Made by a program: the position numbers and the translations under genes
Source of the DNA: Xenoacremonium recifei
Lineage: Eukaryota > Ascomycota > Sordariomycetes > Hypocreales > Nectriaceae
DNA length: 64,000 bases
Direction of reading: 5' to 3'
Assembly (NCBI GenBank): GCA_012184525.1
Contig: WOFQ01000003.1
Span: 868,001-932,000 of the forward strand
Shown here: in pieces, positions 1 to 12,661 of the stretch
How positions within the stretch are numbered: position 1 is the stretch's first letter
How the letters are laid out: each line of letters opens with the position of its first letter
Notes under the pieces: model-generated
Told to the model about the DNA's origin: nothing
Database searches by the model: none
The model's input: only the letters and a program-made list of their open reading frames with translations

Positions 1-670
1 TCGAATGTTCGGGTTCGGGGGAATTGAGTCGGTATTCTGGCTTTTATCGGTCGGAAAGCTGGTGCCTGGAGGTTGCCTTGGGACGTAACGGAGTTCGGTT
101 GGAGGAGAAAGTGAGATCATTGTTTGACGTGGGGTTAAAGTGATTAGATGGCGGGGCAACAGACGGCTCTGAAGACGCGTTCGATCCGCGTTGAGTAGGC
201 CTGGTCTAAGGCCTATAAGATCTTCACGGCTAAATTATATAATGCATTAATCATATAGAATCAACTTCAATCATGGATGCAATGCTTTCTTTCATTTACT
301 CTTGTCTTAACTCGCTAAGGATAACCTCTCACACTCCTCATTAACAAGAATCCTCCAGAAGCCATTATCATCATCTTCTAATAAGAGAACCAAACAGAAG
401 GATAAACCAAGTCGCCCTTTCGACCGCACAAGCTTCACTACACCCCTCCGTTTTCCCTATTCCAAGTCCCGAGTTCCACGTAACATGGTATCTCCCTAAA
501 CGCCAGCAACGCCATGTGGCTGGTGGCCCCAAAGGACCCAGCCTTTGCCCCCCGAGAATGCAACGAATCCAACAGGTTACCTACTTTACAGCCCCGCCGC
601 TCTTTTCAAGGTCGCATTTGAAATAAGGTATACCCAACATGAAAAGCCAAGAGTCACCGTGTATCCGTTA
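1..670. other. Intergenic / 3' flank of RAD21
   Basis: No convincing coding frame was seen. The stretch lies downstream of the RAD21 stop and holds T- and A-rich segments around 230-300. One perfect MluI cell-cycle box (ACGCGT) sits at 175-180; whether it serves a gene beyond the left edge cannot be judged. Open frames that continue into RAD21 on the opposite strand are antisense shadows. Confidence 0.5.
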
Positions 671-2600
671 CTAAGCCGAGACGGCGACCGCGGGGGCGCT
701 GGCTGCGGCAGGTTCCGGCTCGTCGTTCTCGTGCGCAATCTCGCCGCCGGCTTCTCGCTCGGCCCAGTCGCCCCAGAGACCTCGCTTGCCTCGTACCCGG
801 ATGGGGTCACCCAGGCCGGCGCCTTGCTCAACCTTGATGGCGTCCTTGGTGGCGAGGACCAAGCACTCGAAGAACATCTTGGTGGCCTCGGCCTTGGTTG
901 TTCGAGCCTCGGGCAAAAGGTCCTGGAAGACGACTGAAGTTTGCTTTCGCTTGCTGGGGCTGTTGGCGGCCTCGGGGCCGAAGAGATCGCGGAGGATGTG
1001 AACTGCGTGCTTCGTACCGATAGAGACAGGTCCGCTGTCAGCAGGGTGAACAAGAGGCGCGGTGGTCTCGTCGAACGCGGGCATGGGGCTTCCCATCTCG
1101 CGCTCAGCATGGTCGTCGTCGAAGGGAAGGGCGCCGTCGTCGCCGAGGTCCAAGATAGTTCCGTCATCAGCCACACTCTGGTTTCCAAGAAGGTTTGCGT
1201 CAAGGCCAAACTCGGTCTCCTCGCCGAGCTCAAGGCGGGGTGATTTCGAGGCGCCTTGGTCCGAGTCCACATCAGCGATGCCGCTGTCCCGCTTCCGCTT
1301 GAGTTCGTTGAGGTTGCGCACAGCGTCCAGGGAAAGCATTCCGCGGAGTTCGGGGGCCCAGGCTGAGCTTCGGCCCTCCATCATGATGGATGAGACAAAG
1401 CCACCGGTCTTCTGCATATCCATTAGGGCCAGCATGAAGGGATCACGCGGGAGGAATGAGGCGGCCTTTATGATATTGTCGCGATTGGCCTGTTGTTGCT
1501 TAATGTGGTTGCTGGAGAGCGCAATTTCCTCGTCGGGGGTAAGAATCTTCTGCCTCCGGGCGCGTTGCGTAGGTCGTCGGACGAGAGTATGCTCAGTGTC
1601 GTCCTCCGGTTCGTATAGATCGGTCTGGTGATGCTGGGCGTACTCAGCCTCGACTTCCTTGGCAAGCTCCTCGTCGATGTCAGACAGAGGGGACTCCGAA
1701 ATTCTGGTGCGTCGCATGTCGGGCATAGCCATCCCGGGAAGCATAGACTGGTCGGCAGGGTTGAAGTCGAAGTCGTCGTGCATTGGGATGTCACCCTCAT
1801 TATCTGCAATCATAACGCCGTCACCACCGGGGATGTCAAAGGCAGTGCCATCGTCTGCGCCATCCTTTTGGCGGTGCGTCATATCCATCTCGCTCAATAA
1901 GTCGTCATGATCAGAAAGGGCTGTCTGTGCCTCTCGACCCATTTCCACCGTAGGCTCGTCTACATCGAGTCCAAAATCGAGCTCAAGTTCCAAGTCATCC
2001 ATTGCGGGCATCGCGTCATCATCCATGCCGATATCTCCGTGGAGGAATTGGCTGTTGTCAAAGTCTTCTTGTAGGTTTATGTCTCGGTTGCTGGCGCGGC
2101 CTTTGCGGCCGACCTGCGCGGTAGCAACATCTTCAGTCTGTGAAAGCAACCAAGTCGTGTCCGGAGGAGGCGGTAGATCAAAATTGTCGTAGGGCGTGAT
2201 GCGATCAGGAAGTGTCAAAGCCTCGCGGTTGGGCACTTGCAAATTGGCAGCTAAGTCATTGTTTCCGCTGGATCGGAATGCCTGGAACGTGTCAGCGACG
2301 GGCCGGAAGAGTATCTACACGCGACGGCAGACTCACCATTTTAATCTTCATCATAGCCTCGTTGCAGTCATCGAGCAAGTAACGCGTCTTGCGCTGGTAT
2401 ATCCTCACCACACCGAGCAACAGCTGACCGCTGAGACGCAGGGCCATGGGCGCCTGGTTAGGTGTGATAATGGCCTCGACATTGTCGGTAATGTTGGACT
2501 GGAGGATGTGGTTCTTTGAGAGCTTGCGCTCGAGATTGGCCGACAGCCAGACGCGGGCGAGAGGCCCGCTCTTCTGTAGCAACGTCTCTGAGTAGAACAT
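671..2600 (-). CDS. RAD21: Cohesin kleisin subunit Rad21/Scc1/Mcd1
   Basis: This is the kleisin subunit that closes the cohesin ring by bridging the SMC1 and SMC3 heads, holding sister chromatids together in the nucleus until separase cuts it. Two exons: 2600-2337 and 2281-671, with a 55-nt GTGAGT...CAG intron in phase 0; 624 aa. Residues 1-90 are the conserved Rad21/Rec8 N-terminal domain, starting MFYSETLLQKSGPLARVWL. The middle is acidic and disordered. The last 100 residues resemble the winged-helix SMC-binding domain (FQDLLP, then KMFFECLVLATKDAIKV). Residues 199-204 read TVEMGR, close to the separase consensus. The start was chosen because MFYSE is the family's N-terminus. Rec8 is less likely, since the length and central region look mitotic. 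Confidence 0.93.
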
Positions 2601-4303
2601 GGTGCTGGCAGCGCGCGACGACGCGAAGCGCAAGCGGCGAAAGACGGTAGGCGCAGCAACAGATCGAGGGTATCACGATCGCGGTCGGAGGCGTGGGTTG
2701 GTGGAGGGGGAGAAGAGGTCGGCGCGGGCGGCGGAGGAGGTTGAGTGGTTGAGCAAAGTGCAGCCAAGTGCAGCAAGCAAGTGGGTGGATAAACACAGAC
2801 AGAGCAGGGGGCGCGTCCCAGGAGTGGGTAGACCGGTTCGAGGGTGTAAACAAGCGCACGGGAAGGCTGCTTCTACGCGCGAGAGCAGCGGCGCAGAGTC
2901 ATGAAGCTGAAGTGGTTCAAGTATCGAGCAGGTGCGAGGCGAGGCCGGTGATGGCGCGGCGATGAGGCTGCGGCGGGCTGTTTGCGACGGTGAAGGGGAG
3001 AATCTGCTTTGACGCTGGAACCTGGGCTGGAGGGGAGCGTGGCCTGGTCTTCAACCCGGGCGGCGGAGGGAAGGGAAATAGCGTGGCTGGGGAGGTTCAG
3101 GTTGTGGCTCGCGGGTGGGGCGGGCCTTGTCTGGTCTGGCATTTCGAGACCAGCCCAGGTATTGCCGCACGCGCTGGGCCCCGGCAGGTACTTGGTGGGC
3201 CGTAGTAATGCCGCGCACGTCAGAGGTCACGATCGAGGTACGCGGCGGTCGCTTCCGGAAAAAGCCAATGATCCGGGTGTTTTAGCGACAGGAGATGACA
3301 GGGGCGCTAGTGCGCGTGCATCTACCCGGGAGCATTTTGGACAAGTTTCCTGGCAGACTCCGTACCGTATACTCCGTAAGTTTGAGTTTGGGTCAGAGTC
3401 ACCGTCCTAGTGCTGATTTATGAACAGTCTGGGGGAGATGGAAATTCCCCTGATAAAGTGGCGCTGCTTCCCGGTAGTCCCGTCTCAACTTTGGTGGCAC
3501 TTTCAATATTATCGGTACAGAGTACGGAATACCTTTACCATAGTTCAGCGCAACAAGTCCCTAACAATGGGATATCTAACAAGACGGCGAACCAAGCGTC
3601 TTGCCTAAAAAAGCACAGCATTCCCTGAAACCTGCAAAACAGCCCCCAACCAGGGACTCACAGAGCCCCATGCTATAATATCGTGATTGCCTGACCCGGC
3701 ATCATCGCGACGACGCGGCTGCTGCACATCTGCTCATAAACCCGTTCAACTCCCGGCCCATCGCTGGGGTTGCAGCTCCAGTGGCGACCGTCCAGCCACT
3801 GAGGCTCTGGAATCGCCGCTCCTGCAGCGCATGAGCCCCGTAATCGAGCCCGCATGGAGCCCTGGAAGCCCTGCTCAGGTACCTTAAGCTACCTCCTGCT
3901 CCCTGGCGCTCCAGGTCCAGTCCCTCCCGCTAGCAGGCTATGATTTCTGGGGCCGCCTTGAACGGTACTAGCCCGATCCTCCCTCAGGGAATAACCTTAC
4001 TATTACGTCCACGTCGTCCATGTTGCTGGATTTCTTCGAGCAATCTCCTCCTTGCCCCATGACTAGCCATCGCGAAGAACGAGTCGTGTCTTGACTTGGG
4101 ATCCCTCTGGGTTCTTCTGTTCTTTCCATCATCGACTCGCCAACCCACTGCTCGGGCCCGACCTCCGTCCCATCCTTCTCGGTGCCCCGGCGCATTCACT
4201 CTCTCGACTCGACAGCTAGACATCAACTCCCGATTCCCCATGCTCCTGACACCTTCGTCTCGACCATTGTGACCAGGTCTTCATCGTGCAGAGACCGGCC
4301 ACG
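2601..4303. promoter_or_regulatory. Divergent intergenic region RAD21 / PMR1
   Basis: 1.7 kb separate the start of RAD21 (leftward) from PMR1 (rightward), so it must hold both promoters and 5' UTRs. It is GC-rich near RAD21 and pyrimidine-rich before PMR1. Several open frames exist, but none has recognisable domain content. No perfect ACGCGT box was found near RAD21, only GCGCGT and ACGCGC variants. Confidence 0.5.
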
Positions 4304-7300
4304 ATGCAGTTGCCATGGCTGGGGCGCGAAGGGTCGGAGAAGGACTCGATTCTGCCCACGTCCAACATACCTGTCATCACTGGCCTCTCAGGGGATGGCG
4401 GCGATGAGGACAGACCAGTGAGGCCTTCTCGACATGTTCGGACAACCTCTGCGCACGCCAGAGTGAGAACTACCTGACCTACAAGATATCCTAGTGTCTC
4501 CCCTTCTTGTTGCTAACTGCCGCCTCCAGAGTGTTGCCGATGAGTACTCCTACATGACCCCGAGCGAGGCCGCGGCCAACCTGCGAACCTCCTTAACGCA
4601 CGGCCTCACACCCACCGAAGCCCTCACTAGACTGGGCGAAAATGGGCCAAACGAGATTCCTCACGAGCCTCCGGAGCCCTTGTGGCTTCGGTTTGTGAAG
4701 CAGTTTCAAGAACCCCTGATTCTGCTTCTTCTGGTCTCTGCTGGCGCATCTCTGTTGCTGGGAAACACGGACGATTCGATCAGTATCACAGTCGCAGTCA
4801 CCATTGTCGTAACAGTTGGCTTTGTCCAGGAGTATCGATCTGAAAAGTCCATCGAAGCGCTGAACCATCTTGTCCCCAACCATGCCCATCTGGTACGCGG
4901 ACAAGCCAATAAATCTTCTTCTGGTACCAAGCCATTAAGCTGGCCCGGTGGTCCCGACGACATCAATGACCCGAATGCCACCCCTGGCACTATTACACCA
5001 ATGGATGATGTTCTAGACGCGACCTCGATCAAAGTGATGGCGTCGCAACTCGTACCTGGAGATTTGGTGCTTTTCACTACGGGAGATCGAATCCCGGCCG
5101 ACATCCGAGTTACCAAAGCGGCTGATTTGACAATCGATGCGTCAAACTTGACGGGAGAAACGAAGCCAGTCAGAGTCACGTCAGATGGACGTAGTCGCGG
5201 AATAAATCCGTATGGGTTTCCCAAGAATTCATCTTCACTGGCAGTTTCCGAGGACGAAGGCCCGGCTGCCGAGAGCACCAACAACATTGCATATATGGGG
5301 ACTCTAATCAAGTCCGGTCATGGCCAGGGCATTGTTTTTGCTACCGGAGGCAACACGCATTTCGGTACCATTGCTACCAGCGTATCAGGAACTGAAAGTC
5401 CTCGTTCACCTCTGCAACTCTCAATGGATGACCTTGGCTCACAGCTTAGCAAAGCATCTTTTGTGGTGATTGGTCTGATCTCGCTGGTAGGCTGGCTTCA
5501 GGGAAAGAAGATCCTTGAAATCTTCACAATCTCCATTTCCCTCGCTGTTGCAGCTATTCCAGAAGGCCTGCCCATTATCGTCACCGTAACCCTCGCTCTC
5601 GGAGTGCACCGCATGGCTCGACACAACGCCATCGTTCGCAGGATGCCCAAGGTCGAGACCCTAGGCTCTGTGAATGTCGTGTGCACTGATAAAACCGGTA
5701 AGACCTTCCCTCCGTTCTTTAAATGTTGCAGTATGCTGACCCTTACCAGGCACTTTGACCACAAACCATATGACCACGACTAAGATGTGGTATTTCGGGT
5801 CTGATATTGCCCATGATGTTGATTCTGACAGCGAGTTCTGCGAGGCTAAGCCGGATCAAGCCACTTTGAGGATTCTTCGCATTGGAAACATTGCCAATAA
5901 CGGGCGACTCGCAGCAAAGTACACAGAAAATGGTGCGGCTGCATCAGCTGTGCTATCATCGACTCTAGGACGTGACCAGGTTTCAACATATACCCGCTGG
6001 GTTGGCCAGCCCACCGATGTGGCTATGCTGGACCTTCTCGACCGCTTCAAAGAACATGATGTGCGCGATTCCGTCGGACCACGAGTTGCCGAGACGCCAT
6101 TCAGCTCGGAACGAAAATGGATGGGCGTTACCCTCGGGTCTGACGACAAAGAGTATGCCTATATGAAGGGCTCAATCGAGAAAGTACTTGCCGCCTGCGA
6201 CACATACATCGACGGAGATGGCCGCGAGATAGTTTTGGACGCTACCCGTAAGCAGGAAGCGCTCAGAGCTGCAGAGGGAATGGCCACCCAAGGTCTCCGT
6301 GTACTGGCATTTGCAAGCGGAAGCGTCTCACGCTCTTCAAGAAACCGATCCAACAAGGGATCTGCTAGAAGCACGCCGGCTCTTGATAGGAGCAGTAGCC
6401 CGTCTTCTCAAGCATCAGACGATACCTATCGAGGACTCACCTTTGCTGGTCTTGTTGGAATGAGCGATCCTCCTCGAGCTGGAGTAGGCCATTCCATCCG
6501 GAGACTGATGCGTGGAGGAGTCAAGGTCATCATGATCACCGGAGATGCAGAAACGACGGCCCTTGCCATAGGAAAGCAGCTAGGCATGAGCATCGCGGTT
6601 GCTAGCGAGCACACTAGAGGTCAGGGCACGGTGAAGCCAGTGCTCCGTGGTGATGAGGTTGACAACATGTCCGAAGAGGCTCTTGCGCAAGCCTTGCAAT
6701 ACACTACGATCTTTGCCCGTACAAACCCGGATCACAAGCTGAAGATCATTCGCGCCCTCCAGTCAAGAGGCGATATTGTCGCCATGACTGGAGACGGCGT
6801 CAACGACGCCCCCGCGTTGAAGAAGGCGGACATTGGTATCTCGATGGGCCGACACGGTACGGACGTGGCGAAGGAGGCAGCTGACATGATTCTCACCGAT
6901 GACGACTTTTCGACAATTCTGCGTGCGATCGAGGAGGGCAAAGGCATCTTTAACAATATCCAGAACTTCTTGACGTTCCAGCTGAGCACCAGCGCTGCCA
7001 GCTTGGCTCTTGTCCTGATCTGCACTTGCTTCGGGTTTAAAACACCCCTGAACGCCATGCAGATTCTCTGGATTAGTGAGTGTTTCCCCACCTATTGGGT
7101 CAAGATTCAGCTAACATAGAACAGACATCATCATGGATGGCCCTCCTGCTCAATCGTTGGGAGTCGAGAGCGTAGACCCTGATGTCATGACGAAGCCTCC
7201 TCGCAGACGAAACGACCCTGTCCTCACCAAGGCGCTCATTCAGAGAGTTCTTACCTCAGCCGCCATCATTACCGTAGGCACGATGCTGATTTACAGCCGC

Positions 7301-7663
7301 GAGATGCTGGCGGATGGCCAAGTCACTCGCCGCGACACGACCATGACCTTCACCTGCTTCGTCTTCTTCGACATGTTCAACGCCTTGAGCTGCCGGTCCG
7401 AATCGAAGTCGGTACTTAGGGGCGAGGTTGGACTCTTCTCAAACAACCTGTTCAACTGGGCTGTCTCGCTGAGCGTGGCAGGCCAACTGCTCGTCATCTA
7501 CTTCCCATGGCTTCAGGAGACTTTCCAGACAGAAGCCCTCGGATTCTTCGACCTGATAAGGTTGGTCGTGCTGTGCAGCACAGTGTTCTGGGCAGACGAA
7601 TTGCGAAAATATCTCAAATATGGGCCACGGCGTTATGGCACTGGATACAGTCAGGCGGTTTAA
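4304..7663 (+). CDS. PMR1: P-type Ca2+/Mn2+-transporting ATPase, PMR1/SPCA type (Golgi)
   Basis: Pumps Ca2+ and Mn2+ into the Golgi lumen, supplying glycosyltransferases and secretory sorting. Four exons: 4304-4417, 4530-5697, 5750-7075 and 7125-7663; 1048 aa. Visible landmarks: the N-terminal cation-ATPase segment (from about residue 39), TGE of the actuator domain at 246-248, the PEGLP motif of M4 at about 382-386, the phosphorylated Asp425 in CTDKTGT (the second intron splits this motif), the hinge TGDGVNDAPALKKADIG, and the C-terminal membrane helices. Length and the short N-terminus fit the SPCA/Pmr1 group rather than larger SERCA or PMCA pumps with a C-terminal regulatory tail. An upstream GTG at 4286 was ignored in favour of ATG 4304. 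Confidence 0.93.
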
Positions 7664-8293
7664 AGGGGGAAAGGAGAGGTTGGCTGGTTTAAAGCGTTGT
7701 ATGTATATTTTACGGAGCAACCCGTATATAAGCCTCCGGGGGGTGTTCATTGCATAGCGGTCGTAAGAAGCATTTGTAGAAACACGACGGTAAATGACCA
7801 TAATAAAGTATGACAATAGCATTTCTGTGTTCTTGCAGACTGAAGTATTGGAACTGTGAGTGCCTTTTCACGTTCTGAAGCAAGATGCTGTAGCAAGAAA
7901 AGGAGGGGGGGCATGGATTGAGGGAAAAAGTCGAGTGTCCGTGATGTTATGAATGTCCTTAAAATCCAGCATAATGAAAGAGAGCTCCCCTTATGCTGCT
8001 GAGCACAATAGATGTTTTACTATAAACTATGGGCAATCATGAATGAAGATGATTTCCTGACCCGAGTTGAGGTTGATATTTTGACGATTCGGAGTCTAGG
8101 GTAGTCTAAGCCACAAGAGTCGGAGCGTGGACGTGTAAAGCTGTCTCTAGCTCCACGTCGCCCGCCAACATCATCGAGCGAAGCTGGCTGGACCTGTCCA
8201 CCTCAACAATCTCCCAGCAGCAAACCCGTTCTTCCGCATCTGCCTCTGACATTGAGCTCAGGCAGCGATGCGCGCCCTCATCCCGTCCTTTCA
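7664..8293. other. Intergenic PMR1 3' end / COG4 promoter
   Basis: 630 bp between two rightward genes. An A/T-rich tail after PMR1 (7690-8080) is consistent with 3' UTR and terminator sequence, followed by a GC- and C-rich leader before COG4. No coding frame is supported. Confidence 0.4.
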
Positions 8294-10761
8294 ATGACCA
8301 TGTCGACTTTCCCGAATGGCCTCTCTTCCTCGAACCACCGCCCCGAAACGGTCGACCTCAACGCCAACGAAACCCCCTCGCTGAGCCTCCAGAATGCCAC
8401 GACCGAGGCTGAGATCCGCGCCGCTCTGGCTGCCCTCCACACTCGCGAGTCTACGATAACGGCTCGCCTCGATGGCCTTCTCGCGTCGCAGGCGGACCTC
8501 TCGCGGGACCTGGGCAGACTCGACCTGCTGCGGGCGGGATTGGGCGCCCAGGTGATCGCAACGCGGTCCATCGGGAACGACATGCTCTCGACGGCGGCCG
8601 AGACGGCGGGTCGGCTGAGTGACAAAGTGAAGGAGCTGGACCTGGAGAAGAGCCGTGTCGAGGACACGTTAGGGGTGGTTGAGCAGGTGGCGGAGCTCAA
8701 GGCCTGCGTCAACGGCGTGGTTGGCTCCATGGGTGCGCCGCAGGACTGGGAGGCGGCAGCGGGCTATCTTGCACGTGCAAGCAGGATTCCAGAGGATATC
8801 GTCAAGGGCTCTTTCGCCGCGAGCATAGTCCCGAGCGTCGAGGTGCCAGATCCGCCGTCGGTGACGCTGGAGAATGCGCGGGAGAGCCTATGCGGACTGT
8901 TCCTGCGCGAATTCGAACGAGCCATCGGCCAGGGCGACGATGCCAAGATCACCCGTTTCTTCAAGCTCTTCCCGCTGATCGGACGGGCGGACGTGGGGTT
9001 GGATGTGTACGGGCGGTATGTATGCCAGGGCGTGGCTGGGACGGCTCGGGCGACGTTGAAGGAGCTGGGGACACAGTCACGCAAAGAAGGGCTCTTCTAC
9101 GCCAACGCTTTGACGAGGCTATTCGAACATATTGCGCAAATCGTCGAGAACCACGGAGCTCTTGTCGAGCGGCATTACGGCACGGGGAAGATGGTTCGAG
9201 TGATCGAGCGGCTGCAGCAAGAAGCAGATGTTCAAGGAGGCATCATCCTGGATACCTGGAGCGACGAGCGTGGAATCGACAGGAAGCTCACTGATGTCAA
9301 GAGTTACCCCTTTTCGTTCCTCGTACAGAGTTTTCTACCACAACCGCCCCGGGGAGGCACTTCGAGGGTGAACTCTCCTGCTATAGGGGTTGGCAACAAT
9401 GCTCGCGATAGTGAGGACGAAGGCGTCAACATGAAAGAGGTGGATGGCCTTCTTGTGGAGATATCGGTGATGCTTGCTCAGTGGTCCTTTTACACACGGT
9501 TCCTCGCCGCAAAGTGCAAGGTAAGCTGGGCCGTTGAACGGACGGATTTTGGATGAATATTGACATTTAGCAGGACCCGAACTCCCCAGATGACTTGGCG
9601 TTGGTTCTCCCCGACGTTCTCGTCAAATCAAACCTATACCGGAAGGTATCAGGCAAACTTACAACACCTTATAATGTGCTGTCCACATTTTTCTTCCGAC
9701 GTTCGGTCGAGAAGGCTTTCCAGCTGGACGAGTACCCGAGCGGGTTGTCGTTGAGCTTGAGCAAGCAAATGGGCAGCAACCCTCCTTATATCATACTGGC
9801 AGTGGATGATGTGATGTACATTGTCAACACTGTTATCGACAAGACTATATCGACGCTACAAAAAGATGTCATTGCATCCGTTATTCCCACGGTCGGCCGC
9901 GTCCTCGGCTCCGACTTCGTGGGCATGATCCAACGAAAGATGCGTGACGAAGCGTATCCCAAAGCTCTCATACAGGGAGGATTCCCACCTGAGGATAAGA
10001 TTATCCAGTTCATCGTCCTCATCAACAGTTTGGACATGGCTAACGAATACCTAACCCGAATCATCAAGGGTCGGGTCAGTGGCTTTGACGATCAACAAGG
10101 TGGGAGTGCTCAACTGAAAGCTGCATTCCCATTTGAGAGGGACATGACATTTGTCATAAACGCCCTGCAAAATATGGAGCATGCATTTGTCTCGAAGACG
10201 ACTGAACTCTTAAACGAGGGCATCCAGGTTCTCTGTGATAGGGTTGTCAAGCCGCGTCTCCGACCCGTTTTGTCGGATGCCTTCCGTGATGCGGACTACA
10301 CGTTGACGGAAGACGGATTGGCAGACTTGGCTCTGCAGAACGACGAAGACGAGGAAGATATCCTCGAGCAAGTGTCGCGAAGATTTGAGCATGGGTGGGA
10401 CCAACTCATGAAGCCAATCGCACGGCTGATGACTCCAGGGACGTACGCGACCCTGCTGGATATTACGGCGAAGCATCTCTCAAGGGTTTTGCAGAACCGC
10501 ATGCTAGGCTCGAGTAATAACCGGATCAATGCGTTCGGGGCGATCCGCATGGAAAGAGACTTTACGGCGATTGTGGATGTCGTCTCCAAGGGCAATTACC
10601 TGGTGAGGGAGGTGTTTGCCAAGGTAACGCAGTTACTGATGGTCGCCAATATGGAGGACGATGAGTGGGATGAGGTGATGGCCATGGGCGACGACGACGG
10701 CATCGACTGGGTGTTGACGGAAGATGAGAGGCGGAAGGCGAGGAGCTTGGTTCGGGATTAA
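8294..10761 (+). CDS. COG4: Conserved oligomeric Golgi complex subunit 4
   Basis: Subunit of lobe A of the COG tethering complex, which captures retrograde vesicles at the Golgi and binds the Sed5/Sly1 SNARE machinery. Two exons: 8294-9520 and 9574-10761, joined in phase 0 (GTAAGC...CAG, 53 nt); 804 aa, the usual fungal Cog4 length. Residues about 45-150 form an alpha-helical, coiled-coil-like stretch (IRAALAALHTRESTI, then DKVKELDLEKSRVEDTLG). The remainder is helical with conserved Cog4 segments such as NARESLCGLFLREFERAI and, near the C-terminus, AFGAIRMERDFTAIVDVVS. ATG 8294 is chosen; a second ATG at 8300 is two codons later and equally possible. No membrane segment, as expected for a peripheral protein. 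Confidence 0.88.
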
Positions 10762-11125
10762 ACGGCTGGAAGCCAAAAAAGAAGGGAATATAGATCAAAA
10801 GGGTAGTTGAGATCCAAAGATCGGTACTGAATGATATCACAAGAGGAAATCCCCTTCTGACGTTGATGAGACTGAAGACGAGAGTGAGATGCTAATTGAC
10901 TTTCCGCCTTTCAGGGGGCGTGTTGCGCTATAGGGACCACTGGTGGACCCCTGAAGCACTGACAGAACGCTAAAGCACGGGCAATGGCGCTTCGAAGCGT
11001 GCTATGATTTTTGAGGTGCCATGAGGCTCAATTCCTTTACTGGAAGCCACCAACCAACCATTTTGGCTTGATGTAATATTCAGACTCCATGAGAGGCGAA
11101 GCCAAATCGATGAAATTTTCTGTCG
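10762..11125. other. Intergenic COG4 / SUA5
   Basis: 364 bp between same-strand genes. It carries the COG4 3' end and SUA5 promoter. No conserved motif was recognised. Confidence 0.35.
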
Positions 11126-12661
11126 ATGACTCAACGCACATCTATACTCCCAACTCACCTCAGCTGCTGCCTAAGACTGGCAACTTGTCCAGGCATCAAA
11201 ACACTTTCAAGGACTCATTCTCTGTTATTTTCATCTCATCATAATTTCACGACGTCTCGATTGGCTGCAGCACCACGACTGGCGACCCGACTGGCGACGC
11301 CCTCACTTACATCCCCAGCATCGATCTCGTTGCGACACTTCACCTCACACACTCACTCAGCCATGGAGACGCGAATAGTACGAGTGCCCAAGAAGGGCTC
11401 ACTAGGCAGCTTCCAAGCTGGAGAGGGACTTTCGGGGCTTGAGCACTGGACCATCCAGCCCGACAACCAAGAAGCCGTCGCTGCGCTCGAGGAAGCAGCG
11501 CGGAAGCTTCGCGAGACAGACATACCTGTCGCTTTTCCCACAGAGACCGTCTACGGACTTGGCGCCGATGCGACGCGGAGCGCCTCCGTGAAGGGCATCT
11601 ACGCAGCCAAGGCTCGACCCTCAGACAACCCGCTCATCATCCACGTCTGCGACCTGGAGATGCTGCGCCGGTACCTCGACAGCAGCAACCTGGCCCCTGA
11701 CGAGGATCCCATCCCGGTGCGATACCGTCAGCTGCTGGAGCGCTTCTGGCCGGGGCCTTTGACGGTGCTCATGCCGAACCCGCAGCCGTCACAGCTGGCG
11801 CCAGAGGTCACGGCCGGGCTGGCGACGTTTGGCGTGCGCATGCCATCCTCGCCACTTGCCCTGGCGCTCATCAAGCTGGCGGGTGTGCCGTTGGCTGCGC
11901 CGTCGGCTAATGCGTCGACGAAGCCGTCACCTACGGCTGCACGCCATGTGCTGGATGACTTGGACGGCCGGATTGAGCTGATCCTGGACGGCGGCGCGTG
12001 TCCCGTTGGCGTGGAGAGTACGGTTGTGGACGGACTGTGTGATCCGCCAGTTGTGCTGCGGCCAGGAGGCGTGGGAATCGATGAGTTGCGGACGGTTCCT
12101 GGGTGGGAGGGCGTTGTGAAGGGGTATAAGGACCAGAGCGAGGAGGGCAAGGCGGCGCCGCGGGCGCCAGGGATGAAGTATAAGCATTACAGCCCCAAGG
12201 CGAAGGTCGTGCTGTATGAGGCGAGCTACGAGAAGGCGAAGGGAGGAGTGGCTGAGGCTGATGTTGAGGGAGATGCTCCTACGACCAATGGCCACACTGC
12301 GAATGGGCATTCAAGGGGCCGCAAGGTCGGAGTGATTCGCACGAAGCGCTGGGCACAAGGAGCTGGACTGCGGTGCGGCAAGCTTGTGCTTTCAACGAGC
12401 CTGCTGGCAGAAGATGACACACCTTACCAAGTGTATGAGGGCGAGCTTACGGACGAACATGGAGAAGTCATCGGCCAGGTGCTGGACATTGACTTGGGTC
12501 GAGAGACTGAGGGGATAGCTCGCGGCCTGTTTGCGGCTCTCAGAGACTTTGATCGCCGCGGAGCAGACATTATCTTCGTCGACGGCATCCAGGACAAGAC
12601 GGACATTGCCGACGCCGTCATGAACCGCCTGCGCAAGGCAGCATCAGAGATTAGAGCATGA
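11126..12661 (+). CDS. SUA5: Threonylcarbamoyl-AMP synthase Sua5
   Basis: Makes threonylcarbamoyl-AMP from threonine, bicarbonate and ATP, the first step of the universal t6A37 modification of ANN-decoding tRNAs. Single exon; 511 aa from ATG 11126. The YrdC-like domain spans about residues 110-330, with KARPSDNP and SANASTKPSPTAA substrate-binding segments. It is followed by the Sua5-specific linker (PGMKYKHYSP) and the C-terminal Sua5 domain. Residues 1-79 are rich in Ser, Thr, Arg and Leu with no Asp or Glu, ending RHFTSHTHSA before a second in-frame Met at codon 80 (11363). The long form should go to mitochondria and the short form (432 aa) stay cytosolic. A Gly/Asn/His-rich insertion (about 378-394) precedes the Sua5 domain. 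Confidence 0.92.
   Translation: MTQRTSILPTHLSCCLRLATCPGIKTLSRTHSLLFSSHHNFTTSRLAAAPRLATRLATPSLTSPASISLRHFTSHTHSAMETRIVRVPKKGSLGSFQAGEGLSGLEHWTIQPDNQEAVAALEEAARKLRETDIPVAFPTETVYGLGADATRSASVKGIYAAKARPSDNPLIIHVCDLEMLRRYLDSSNLAPDEDPIPVRYRQLLERFWPGPLTVLMPNPQPSQLAPEVTAGLATFGVRMPSSPLALALIKLAGVPLAAPSANASTKPSPTAARHVLDDLDGRIELILDGGACPVGVESTVVDGLCDPPVVLRPGGVGIDELRTVPGWEGVVKGYKDQSEEGKAAPRAPGMKYKHYSPKAKVVLYEASYEKAKGGVAEADVEGDAPTTNGHTANGHSRGRKVGVIRTKRWAQGAGLRCGKLVLSTSLLAEDDTPYQVYEGELTDEHGEVIGQVLDIDLGRETEGIARGLFAALRDFDRRGADIIFVDGIQDKTDIADAVMNRLRKAASEIRA

Noticed and set aside
586..1272. 228-codon minus-strand open frame and several plus-strand frames over RAD21
   Set aside because: They lie in other frames of the RAD21 exon and have shadow-type composition.
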